Source: Paractinoplanes tereljensis (GTDB taxonomy: Bacteria > Actinomycetota > Actinomycetes > Mycobacteriales > Micromonosporaceae). Taken from it: a stretch of 64,000 bases of DNA. Both the position numbers and the translations under genes were made by a program. Shown here piece after piece: positions 23,785 through 31,415 of the stretch. Under the pieces are notes generated by a model. That model searched no databases and was not told where the DNA came from. It was given only the letters and a program-made list of their open reading frames with translations. Every line of letters starts with the position of its first letter. The stretch's first letter is position 1. The stretch spans positions 248,001 to 312,000 of the forward strand of contig NZ_BOMY01000022.1 of assembly GCF_016862435.1 (NCBI RefSeq), read 5' to 3'.

Positions 23785-25182
23785 GTGTTCGATGTGATCA
23801 TCGCCGGGTGCGGGCCGACCGGCGCGATGCTGGCCGCCGAACTGCGGCTGCATGGCGTACAGGTTCTCGTTCTGGAAAAGGAAACCGAGCCCGCGTCCTT
23901 CGTACGCATCGTCGGTCTGCATATTCGCACCATCGAGCTGATGGCGATGCGCGGGCTCCTGGAACGCATTCGCGCCCACGCCCGGCAGCGTCCGGCCGCC
24001 GGCTTTTTCGCCGCCATCAACAAACCCCAACCCCAAGGCCTCGATTCGGCGTACGCCTACCTGCTCGGAATCCCGCACCCGGTCATCGTGCGCCTGCTCG
24101 AGGAACACGCCATCGAGCTGGGCGCCCAGGTCCGGCACGGTGGCGTGCTCATCGGTCTCGAGCAGGACCAAGAGGGTGTCACCGTCGAACTGGCCGGCGG
24201 GGAACGGCTGCGCTCGCGCTATCTGGTCGGCTGCGACGGCGGGCGCAGCAGCGTGCGCAAACTGCTCGGCGTCGGTTTCCCCGGCGAGCCCGCCCGGACC
24301 GAGACGCTGATGGGCGAGATGGAAATGGCGGTGCCGCCGGAAGAGGTCGCCGAGCCGCTCCGGATCCGGCCGGTCGGCGTCGGGCTCTACAGCGTTGTCG
24401 TTCCCGCCGCCGGGGTCAGCGACCGCGCGGAACCGCCCACCCTCGAGGATTTCCAGGAACGGTTGCGGGCCATTGCCGGAACCGATTTCGGCGTGCATTC
24501 CCCGCGCTGGTTGTCCCGCTTCGGCGACGCCACCCGGCTGGCCGAGCGCTACCGGGTCGGCCGGGTGCTACTGGCCGGCGACGCCGCACACATCCACCCG
24601 CCCACCGGCGGGCAGGGCCTCAACCTGGGCGTGCAGGACGCGTTCAACCTGGGCTGGAAACTGGCCGCGCAGATCCAGGGCTGGGCACCGGATGCGTTGC
24701 TCGACACCTACCAGACCGAACGACAGCCGGTCGCCGCCGAGGTGCTGGACAACACCCGCGCCCAAGTGGAACTGTCGTCCACCGATCCGGGCCCGCAGGC
24801 CGTACGCCGGCTGCTTTCCGATTTGATGGATATCAACGAGGTGAACCGCCGCCTGATCGAGAAGATCACCGCGATCGACCTCCGCTACGACTTCGGCGAG
24901 GGGCCTGACCTGCTCGGCCGCCGCCTGCCCGACCTCGACGGCCGCCTTTACGACCGGCTGCATCGAGGCCGCGGCCTGCTGCTGGACCGCACCGAACGGC
25001 TGACCACCGGCGCCTGGTCCGACCGGGTCGACTACCTGGGAGATCCCACCGCGACCCTGGACGCGCCGTGCGTCCTGCTGCGCCCGGACGGCCACGTGGC
25101 CTGGATCGGCACCGACCAGCCCGACCTGAACACCCACCTCACTCGCTGGTTCGGCGCCGGCGGGCTTCGGCCAGGCGCTTGA
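23785..25182 (+). CDS. rox: Rifamycin monooxygenase (Rox-type FAD-dependent)
   Basis: The 465-residue protein follows Streptomyces Rox closely as I recall it. It has the FAD dinucleotide motif IIAGCGPTGAMLAAELRLHG at residues 5-24, the DG motif VGCDGGRSSVRKLLG near 150 and the GD motif VLLAGDAAHIHPPTGGQGLN near 270. A thioredoxin-like tail (CVLLRPDGHVAWIG) closes it. Rox hydroxylates rifamycins with NADPH and O2 and opens the ansa bridge, giving resistance. The GTG start has only a weak AAAGG site, in contrast to the leader ORF before it. The 3' end overlaps the convergent SRPBCC gene by 44 bp. Confidence 0.88.
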   Translation: MFDVIIAGCGPTGAMLAAELRLHGVQVLVLEKETEPASFVRIVGLHIRTIELMAMRGLLERIRAHARQRPAAGFFAAINKPQPQGLDSAYAYLLGIPHPVIVRLLEEHAIELGAQVRHGGVLIGLEQDQEGVTVELAGGERLRSRYLVGCDGGRSSVRKLLGVGFPGEPARTETLMGEMEMAVPPEEVAEPLRIRPVGVGLYSVVVPAAGVSDRAEPPTLEDFQERLRAIAGTDFGVHSPRWLSRFGDATRLAERYRVGRVLLAGDAAHIHPPTGGQGLNLGVQDAFNLGWKLAAQIQGWAPDALLDTYQTERQPVAAEVLDNTRAQVELSSTDPGPQAVRRLLSDLMDINEVNRRLIEKITAIDLRYDFGEGPDLLGRRLPDLDGRLYDRLHRGRGLLLDRTERLTTGAWSDRVDYLGDPTATLDAPCVLLRPDGHVAWIGTDQPDLNTHLTRWFGAGGLRPGA

Positions 25183-25594
25183 TGTGGGCCGCACGCTGCG
25201 TCAACAGCCGCCGCAGGTAGGGAGCGAGCAGTGATCCGAAAGGTGCGCTGACGGTCATCCGGTCCGTCATCGTGGTCCGTCCACCGCCGAGATCCTCGAA
25301 GCGGTGTTCGTGCCGCATCGCGCGGAAAGGACCGCTGATCTGCTCGTCGACGAAGCGGTAGGGAGGTTCGTAGGCGGTGATCCGGCTGGTCATCCGCCAG
25401 CGAATACCGAAATGTCGGGCGCTGAACGTCACCTCGTCGTCCATGCCCAGCCGGGGACGGCCGGTGCTCGTCGTCGCGGTCTCATCACTGCCGGCCAGGG
25501 ACTCGGCGTGCACCTGCATGTCGAGTTCCAGGTCGAACACCGTGCTCGGGGCTGCGTCGATGACGGTCACGACCTCGATAAATGCTTCGCTCAC
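25139..25594 (-). CDS. SRPBCC (START-like) family protein
   Basis: The 151-residue protein begins MSEAFIEVVTVIDAAPSTVF, the usual first strand and helix of the SRPBCC fold. Later elements are DEVTFSARHFGIRWRMTSRI, FVDEQISGPFRAMRHEHRFE and GGGRTTMTDRMTVSAPFG, as in polyketide cyclase/dehydrase-like and CoxG-like members. These proteins have a hydrophobic ligand pocket; the ligand is unknown. Its GTG start overlaps the stop of the upstream EEP hydrolase gene. Confidence 0.87.
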   Translation of the reverse strand: MSEAFIEVVTVIDAAPSTVFDLELDMQVHAESLAGSDETATTSTGRPRLGMDDEVTFSARHFGIRWRMTSRITAYEPPYRFVDEQISGPFRAMRHEHRFEDLGGGRTTMTDRMTVSAPFGSLLAPYLRRLLTQRAAHIKRLAEARRRRTSE

Positions 25595-26574
25595 GGCAGG
25601 CGCAGCCGGGCCTGGACCGGGAGGTGGTCGCTCGGGTACTGGGTTCCGAGGCGGAAGGTGTTCATCAACACGGCCGATGCGGTTACGCCCGGCGAGGTGA
25701 GGATCCAGTCGGCCTGGATGCCGCCGGGTACCAGGGCCTGGTAGTTGTGGATCGTCGCGTAGGGCTTGGTGCGTCGCGGGGCGGTGGTCCAGCTGTCCCG
25801 GAAGCCGGCCTGGTCGACCAGCAGGTGGTAAACCGCGCTGCTCGACCGGGCCGCGCTGTTGAAGTCACCGGTCAGCACGATCGGCAGCGAGCCGAACGCG
25901 GCCAGCCGCTGCCGGATGAGCTGGGCCGCGTGCAGGCGGGCGTTCTCGCTCCGGTTGTCCAGGTGGGTGTTGACGGCGTAGAAGTGCCGGCCGGTCTCCC
26001 GGTCGGCGAACAGCACCCAGGTGACCATGCGGGTCGCGAACGAACCCCAGCTTTTGGATCCCGGCACCGTCGGGGTCTCGGAGAGCCAGAAGTTCCCGGA
26101 CTCCTGCGGGAGCAGCCGAGCCGTCTTGAAGAAGATCGCCATGTGCTCGCCGCTGTCGCCGCCGTTGCGCCCCAACCCGATGTAGTCGTAGCCGGAACCC
26201 AGATCCGCCTTGATGTCGGCCAGCTGAGCGGACAGCCCTTCCTGGGTGCCGATCAGGTCCGGCCGTTCGGTGGTCAGCAGGGCGCGGGTGACCGGGCGGC
26301 GCTGGGCCCACGAATGGGGTGGGCTGTCGCTGGCGTACCGAAGGTTGAAGGTCATGACGTCCAGGTCGCCGGCCGCAGCCGGCCCGGCCAGGGCGTCCAT
26401 CGCCGAGGCTTCCCTGGCGGCCTCCGACGGGACCACCGCGGGGGGTGCGGGAGCGGGCTGCGCTGGTTTCTCCGGGCTGGGGCGCCGCCATCCGGTCTCT
26501 TGTGTACAGAGGACGGTGAGCGCAACGAGAATCACCGACCGCGCGACGAGAGCAAGCTTGCGGCGAGTCGGCAC
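25591..26574 (-). CDS. Endonuclease/exonuclease/phosphatase-family hydrolase, exported or membrane-anchored
   Basis: The GTG at 26574 (MPTRRKLALVARSVILVALT) gives 327 residues with an N-terminal signal or anchor and a Pro/Ala linker to about residue 60. The EEP fold follows: VMTFNLRYASDSPPHSWAQR, PDLIGTQEGLSAQLADI (metal Glu), FYAVNTHLDNRSENAR, IVLTGDFNSAARSSSAVYHL and the catalytic SDHLPVQARL. The family covers nucleases, sphingomyelinases and sugar-phosphate hydrolases. This pattern resembles secreted endonuclease/exonuclease proteins of unknown substrate. Confidence 0.9.
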   Translation of the reverse strand: MPTRRKLALVARSVILVALTVLCTQETGWRRPSPEKPAQPAPAPPAVVPSEAAREASAMDALAGPAAAGDLDVMTFNLRYASDSPPHSWAQRRPVTRALLTTERPDLIGTQEGLSAQLADIKADLGSGYDYIGLGRNGGDSGEHMAIFFKTARLLPQESGNFWLSETPTVPGSKSWGSFATRMVTWVLFADRETGRHFYAVNTHLDNRSENARLHAAQLIRQRLAAFGSLPIVLTGDFNSAARSSSAVYHLLVDQAGFRDSWTTAPRRTKPYATIHNYQALVPGGIQADWILTSPGVTASAVLMNTFRLGTQYPSDHLPVQARLRLP

Positions 26575-26623
26575 GCCCCGACGATAGCCGTCCGACCTCA
26601 GCGGACGCTGAGTAGTTGCATCG

Positions 26624-26926
26624 TCAGCCGCGTTCCCGGCCGGGCAGTGACCCGCCGCGCAGGAATGCGTCGTAGACCTGCCGGACGTCGTCATCGACCT
26701 CCGCCTGAACCCGGCTGTAGCGAGTGTCGGCCCGGTCCCGATGCGGTCCCGAGAGCCAATACTCCTCGCCGGTATCCACGTCGTAGAAGTTGGCATCGAA
26801 GCCCTGCGACCGCCGGAGCGTCTTTCCCCGCCAGTAGGCGGTCTGCCAGCTCTTGCTGAACCCCACCCGGCTGATCCACGCCGACCCCAGGTCACTGCCA
26901 AAGCCCGACTTCAGCTGTACGAACAT
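26624..26926 (-). CDS. Small hypothetical protein
   Basis: The ATG at 26926 behind GGAGCGG gives 100 residues (MFVQLKSGFGSDLGSAWISR...). The product is rich in Trp, Tyr and Asp (SWQTAYWRGKTLRR, FDANFYDVDTGEEYWLSGPH) and looks like a compact beta-rich domain of the kind found in small stand-alone proteins. No family is recognised. It is divergent from the ankyrin protein gene. The longer open frame upstream is antisense and not credible. Confidence 0.6.
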   Translation of the reverse strand: MFVQLKSGFGSDLGSAWISRVGFSKSWQTAYWRGKTLRRSQGFDANFYDVDTGEEYWLSGPHRDRADTRYSRVQAEVDDDVRQVYDAFLRGGSLPGRERG

Positions 26927-27023
26927 CACCCGCTCCGCCACAGCGCCCATGATCGCAAGACACCGGCGCGGAACGCCCGCGATTTTCGTCCGATCTGAGC
27001 GCGGGCCCGCCACCATAGGTGCC

Positions 27024-27470
27024 GTGAACAGACGTCGCCGTAAGAAATTGCAGCAGCGCCTGACCGAGGCGGCGGGCTGGGCCGAGGTGAGCCGGCTCGT
27101 CGGGCTCTTGCGCGCCCACGCGGATCCCAACCTGCCCGGCCCAGGTGGGAGCACGCCGTTGTATCGCGCGAGCGTCCAGAATCGGGCAAACAACATCCGG
27201 GCGTTAGCAGCCGCCGGAGCAGACCCGAACGTGGAAAGCGGCACCGGCGAGGAAGGCCTGCCCCTGTGCGCCGCCGCTTGCTGGGGTCACCTCGACGCGG
27301 TCCGGGAGTTGCTGGCGGCCGGCGCCGACCCCAGCCTGCGCGAGGACAACGGGCACGGTCGCACGCCGGCCGAGTGGGCCGAGGCCGGCGGCCATCACCA
27401 CGCCCTCGAACTACTCACCGCGAACGGAAAGCGCGCAGCCGATCAGAATCGCGCACCGTCAGCGTCCTGA
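27024..27470 (+). CDS. Ankyrin-repeat protein
   Basis: A GTG start gives 148 residues. After a basic N-terminus (MNRRRRKKLQQRL) come about three to four ankyrin repeats: VSRLVGLLRAHADPNLPGPG, STPLYRASVQNRANNIRALA followed by AAGADPN, and LDAVRELLAAGADPSLREDN. The G-x-TPL and AAGADP turns are typical. It is a cytoplasmic protein-binding module; partners are unknown. The small gene on the other strand starts only 97 bp away. Confidence 0.85.
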   Translation: MNRRRRKKLQQRLTEAAGWAEVSRLVGLLRAHADPNLPGPGGSTPLYRASVQNRANNIRALAAAGADPNVESGTGEEGLPLCAAACWGHLDAVRELLAAGADPSLREDNGHGRTPAEWAEAGGHHHALELLTANGKRAADQNRAPSAS

Positions 27471-27640
27471 GAGTTACTTCAGCTCCCTCCCTTCTTTGAT
27501 TGGCCGCGCAACTGAGGTGCCGCCGGGCGGCGAACGGTTGGCCGGCGTGCCTGCCTTGCAAAACGCTAGAAAGGGGGATTGACACTCACCGTCCGCGCGC
27601 GAATGGTCGACCTGGACGGCCATTCAGGAGGGGGATAAAG

Positions 27641-28696
27641 ATGATCGGCCACAGATCTTTGCAGGCATTAAATGGTCTTACTAATCGCTGGCTTTCCGGT
27701 GCGGTCATGATCTCGCTCATCGCGATGCCGACATCGAGCAGCGCCTCGGTCGACGCGCGTTCCTCCGTCGCTCCGGCGCCTGCCAGCGCCCAGGCCGGCT
27801 GGGTTGAACGCCCGCCGTTGCACCTCGCTCGCGGAGGACTGGACGTCGTTGCGGTGGACGGCGGCATCTTTGTGATGGGTGGCTTTGACCCCGCCAAGCC
27901 GGCTTTCTTCGATTCGGTCGAAATGCGCCGAACTGGAGGTGTCGGAACCTGGCATGACGTCGCTCCGATGCCGACCGCGCGAACGAATCCCGCCGCTGCG
28001 GTTCTCGGCGGCAAGATCTACGTCGCCGGCGGAGTCACGAACGATGACACGGACTCCGACGTCGTCGAGGTCTACGACCCGCGCAGCGGCAGATGGTCGA
28101 CAAGCACGAGAATGCCGTTCGCCCGGAGCGCCGGCGCGGCCGCCGTACTGGACGGCGTGCTGTACGTCGCCGGAGGCGGCCTGGGCGACGAGACTCTGGC
28201 TTCGGTTGTCGCTTACGATCCGGCCGCCCGCCGCTGGCGAACCGTCGCGCCGATGCCGACGGCCAGGTGGGCGTTGCGGCTGGTGGCTTCGAACGGGCAC
28301 CTCTACGCCATCGGGGGCCGGTCAACGGAGGAGAACTCCCTGGCGACAGTCGAACGCTACGACCCGAAGGCGAATACGTGGACCACTGTCGCGCCGATGC
28401 ACAACACACGAGCAGTTCCGGGAGTGGTTGCCGTCGACCGGGGAAACGATCACTTCATCGTTGTCGTTGCCGGTTGCCCGGTCGCTAACGGCGTGGTCGG
28501 CGATTTCTTCACGACAACCGAGGTCTTCAACGTGAAAACCGGTCGGTGGCGCGTCCTTCCGGCGCAATTGCCGCGCGGCCGGTGCAGCCTGGGCTCCGCC
28601 CTCGAAGCCGACGGCTCGGTTCTGGCGATAAGCGGCGGCGTCAAAATCAACGGGGTCATCACCGCGACCCCGGAGGTGGAGGCGCTGCGACTGTAA
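27641..28696 (+). CDS. Exported Kelch-repeat protein
   Basis: AGGAGGGGG six bases before the ATG fixes the start and gives 351 residues. A signal peptide spans about residues 1-36 (AVMISLIAMPTSSSAS). Then five to six Kelch blades follow, each with a double glycine and a spaced Tyr/Trp: IFVMGGFDP, IYVAGGVTN followed by VEVYDPRSGRWS, LYVAGGGLG followed by VVAYDPAARRWRT, LYAIGGRS followed by VERYDPKANTWTT, and VLAISGGVK. It forms a beta-propeller, probably extracellular. The role may be carbohydrate or protein binding; no catalytic residues are evident. Confidence 0.9.
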   Translation: MIGHRSLQALNGLTNRWLSGAVMISLIAMPTSSSASVDARSSVAPAPASAQAGWVERPPLHLARGGLDVVAVDGGIFVMGGFDPAKPAFFDSVEMRRTGGVGTWHDVAPMPTARTNPAAAVLGGKIYVAGGVTNDDTDSDVVEVYDPRSGRWSTSTRMPFARSAGAAAVLDGVLYVAGGGLGDETLASVVAYDPAARRWRTVAPMPTARWALRLVASNGHLYAIGGRSTEENSLATVERYDPKANTWTTVAPMHNTRAVPGVVAVDRGNDHFIVVVAGCPVANGVVGDFFTTTEVFNVKTGRWRVLPAQLPRGRCSLGSALEADGSVLAISGGVKINGVITATPEVEALRL

Positions 28697-28756
28697 CCCC
28701 GCATTCCGGCGACGTCCGAGTCCGGGGGCGCGGAGGGTGGCGCGTATGGTCGGGCG

Positions 28757-29575
28757 GTGAATCCCGCTGACCTGCAAGGCCTTCGTAGTGGCGACCTTGA
28801 GAGTCGTGAAGCACACGTGCACCAGCTGCTTGACCGGGCTCGGGTGGATGGGGACGCTTCGGCCATCTCGGCGTTGCATGTGCTTGTTCGTGACTATCGG
28901 GATTTTCATCGGTCGTTGTACTCGAGGGCCATGAACCAAGCTGCCGTCTTCGCCGACGCCGGGCTGCAGGAACCGCTGCTGGCCGCGCTCGGCGACACCC
29001 GGTACAACTGCCAGGCCTGGGCCGTCAAAGGGTGCGCGGCCATGGATATCCGGGCCGCGGTGCCGCAACTTCTCACGCTGCTCGATCACCCGCAGTGGAT
29101 CGTCCGGGACGAGACCGTCACCGCGCTCGGTCTCCTCGGCGACGCCTCGGTGGTGCCCGCGCTGGCGCCACTGCTCGGGGACCAGGCCGACTGGCTGCGG
29201 CAGCGGACCGCCGACGCCCTGGCCCGGATCGGTGGCGACGCCGCGCTGGAGGCGCTCTGGTCCGAGTTCGAGCATCGGCGGTTCCCGCGGATCGGTTATC
29301 TCGCCAGCACGCTTGCCCTGTTCACGCCGGAGGTTCTCCCCCGGCTGCTGGCCGCGGCCGACAGCCCGGATCCGGACCAGCGGTACTGGGCCGCCGTCGC
29401 GCTCGGCTCGACCGGCGATGACCAGGCGGTGCCGACGCTGGAGCGGCTGATGGCCGGCGACCGCGGCGTGACCGTGTTCGACGGGGAAGTTCGCACGGCG
29501 GCCAAGAAAGCGCTGCGCACGCTGCGCCGCATCCAGGCCGCCATCACCGAACGAGAAACGACAAAGGCCGGCTGA
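28757..29575 (+). CDS. HEAT-repeat protein
   Basis: The GTG at 28757 gives 272 residues. Residues about 60-230 are HEAT/PBS-lyase repeats: LQEPLLAALGDTRYNCQAWA, VPQLLTLLDHPQWIVRDETV followed by TALGLLGDASVVPALAPLLG, and DPDQRYWAAVALGSTGDDQA. The protein is soluble and lacks a signal. Such repeats serve as scaffolds or, in phycobilin lyases, as enzymes; nothing here indicates the latter. Directly downstream lie gene fragments. Confidence 0.85.
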   Translation: MNPADLQGLRSGDLESREAHVHQLLDRARVDGDASAISALHVLVRDYRDFHRSLYSRAMNQAAVFADAGLQEPLLAALGDTRYNCQAWAVKGCAAMDIRAAVPQLLTLLDHPQWIVRDETVTALGLLGDASVVPALAPLLGDQADWLRQRTADALARIGGDAALEALWSEFEHRRFPRIGYLASTLALFTPEVLPRLLAAADSPDPDQRYWAAVALGSTGDDQAVPTLERLMAGDRGVTVFDGEVRTAAKKALRTLRRIQAAITERETTKAG

Positions 29576-29775
29576 GCCACCAGCCGAGCAGGCGCGCGAT
29601 CCAGCTCTCCCGGGCGGCGGCGGCCTGGCGGGACATCCGGGCGTACGGGGTGAGGGCCTCCCAGCCATGTGTTCCGCCTGGCCAGACGTGCAGTTCGGCC
29701 GGACCGAGAGGGACAGGTCGCCGGGCAGGGTGAAGTCGCGGCGTTCGACGTCGAAGCCGCTCAGGTCCTCGGTGA
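29576..29775 (-). pseudogene. Fragment of an alpha/beta hydrolase gene
   Basis: On the minus strand AELHVWPGGTHGWEAL runs into TPYARMSRQAAAARESWIAR, the catalytic-His end of an alpha/beta hydrolase of the HSL/acetylesterase group. In another frame just before it is a piece that looks like an N-terminus (DLSGFDVERRDFTLPGDLSL). The whole middle, including the GxSxG nucleophile, is missing and the two parts are out of frame (near 29700). The native stop is replaced by sequence antisense to the HEAT gene. A dead remnant. Confidence 0.55.
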
Positions 29776-30269
29776 AGGATGCGACCGCGTGGTCGTCGCC
29801 GACGTCCAGCCCAACCGCCTGGCGAAGGCGCTCGAGCTGGGCGCCGACGCGGTCATCGACTCCAGCACCGAGGACGTCCGGGCCCGCCTGGTCGAACTGC
29901 ACGGCGCGGCCACCGACGCGTTCGGCCGCCCCGGCCTGCCGGGCACCGACATCTACCTCGACGCGGCCGGTGTCCCGGCGGTGGCGAAGACCGTGTTCGC
30001 CGGCCCGAAGCAGGGCGCGGTCTTCGGCATCGTCGGCATCTACCACCAGCCGGTCGAGGTCGACTTCCAGATGCTGATCCCGTCGGAGCTCACCATCGTG
30101 CACTCGATGGGCCACCCCACCGAGATGGTCGACGTCGCCCACGACATTGCCGAGAACCGACAAGTACGCGCTGATCGTGAGCGACGTCGTCCCGTTCGCC
30201 GACGTCGCCGACGCGATCGACCTGGCCGGCAAGCCCGGCGCCACCGACAAGGTGGTGGTGGTCTTCTAG
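29775..30269 (+). pseudogene. Fragment of a zinc-type MDR alcohol dehydrogenase gene
   Basis: From about 29775 the plus strand encodes the second half of a medium-chain dehydrogenase. CDRVVVADVQPNRLAKALEL, then GADAVIDSS, is the end of the NAD-binding fold; TDIYLDAAGVPAVAKTVFAG and GIVGIYHQPVEVDFQM follow. After DIAENR the frame breaks (near 30157) and resumes as DKYALIVSDVVPFADVADAI, ending KVVVVF at the TAG at 30267. The zinc-binding N-terminal half and the GxGxxG loop are absent. It abuts the alpha/beta hydrolase fragment, so two decayed genes are joined back to back. Confidence 0.7.
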
Positions 30270-31396
30270 CTGAGGTTGGCGATCAGCAGGCCCAGGCACA
30301 TCTCGTCGCTGGTGCCGTCGCCCCAGACCACGTAGCGCGGTGGGAGCTCGCGCAGCTGGGGCAGCAGCCGGCGCAGGGTGGCGTCGTGGGTGCAGGTCAC
30401 CCGCACGGTGTCGCCGGGCTGGAGCTGCACCGGGGTGGGCAGCGGCTGGAACTTCTGGTCGTCGAAGTTGAACTGCTGGACGTCGAGCAGGGTCTGCGCC
30501 TTGGCGGTACCGGGATTGACCTCGACCTTGATCGATCGGCCGAGCAGGTGCATGTGGCCCATCGCGGCGTACACCGTGATGGGTTGCGGCACCGGGATGT
30601 CGCAGTGCTGGGTGTTGCCGGGCACCGGCGTGCCGCCGCTGCAGTCGCTCACCAGGCGCTGCTCGGCCCGCCCGACGCCGGGGCCGAAGCGGGCGGCCAC
30701 GTCGGCGATCGCGGCGTCGCGGTCGCACAGCGGGCCGGATTCGCCGCTCGCGCACGGAAGTTCGGTCGGCGCCTCCAGCGGCAACGTCTGCAGCGGCTTG
30801 GTGGCCGCGGTGCCATCCGTCAGCCGCAGCCGGACGCCGGACTGATCCGATCCGCCGCCGGCCAGCATGTTGTAGTGGATCTGCAGGACGATCAGGCTGC
30901 CCGCCCCGAGCGGGAAGCCGACGTCCTGCTGCAGGACGGTCTCGGGCCCGTTCGGGGTCCAGGTGCCGACCCACGCCGACGGGTGGGTGTCGTCCACGCT
31001 GCCGTCACCGAAGCAGGTCCAGCCCTCGCCCGGCGAGTCGGCGTCCGCCCGGTGGGCGGCGGCCGCGGCCTCCGGCGGCACCGCGAAGACGATGGCGTGG
31101 TGCACGATCGGCACGTTCTGCGGCTCGAACTGGGTGCCGGTAAGGAACTCCGGCTTGCTCAGCTTCGGATCGACGAGCAGGCACCGGTACTCGTCGGTGC
31201 CGCCGTTGGGCGCGGACGGCGTGTACGCCTGCGGCATGGCGAGATCGACGAACCGCTCCCCGGCCCGCAGCGGCTGCGGCGGCGCGGGCGAGCCGCCGCC
31301 GTGACCGGCGTGGGTAGGTGCCGGCTCGGACGGGGTCGACGAGCAGGCGGCTATCGCCAGCACGCTCACCAGCAAGATCCACAATGGACGCTTCAT
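30266..31396 (-). CDS. Copper type II ascorbate-dependent monooxygenase-like lipoprotein
   Basis: The 376-residue protein begins MKRPLWILLVSVLAIAACSS, a lipoprotein signal with lipobox (AIAAC), followed by a His/Gly/Pro linker. The two domains of the PHM/DBH fold carry likely copper ligands: VPIVHHAIVFAVPP and LQIHYNM in the first half, then YAAMGHMHLLGRSI (His-x-His) and DEMCLGLL (Met) in the second. Eukaryotic relatives hydroxylate peptides or dopamine; bacterial ones have unknown substrates. It lies 19 bp after an FtsX-type permease gene on the same strand. Confidence 0.85.
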   Translation of the reverse strand: MKRPLWILLVSVLAIAACSSTPSEPAPTHAGHGGGSPAPPQPLRAGERFVDLAMPQAYTPSAPNGGTDEYRCLLVDPKLSKPEFLTGTQFEPQNVPIVHHAIVFAVPPEAAAAAHRADADSPGEGWTCFGDGSVDDTHPSAWVGTWTPNGPETVLQQDVGFPLGAGSLIVLQIHYNMLAGGGSDQSGVRLRLTDGTAATKPLQTLPLEAPTELPCASGESGPLCDRDAAIADVAARFGPGVGRAEQRLVSDCSGGTPVPGNTQHCDIPVPQPITVYAAMGHMHLLGRSIKVEVNPGTAKAQTLLDVQQFNFDDQKFQPLPTPVQLQPGDTVRVTCTHDATLRRLLPQLRELPPRYVVWGDGTSDEMCLGLLIANLS

Positions 31397-31415
31397 GATG
31401 GCCTCCGGTTCTGGG

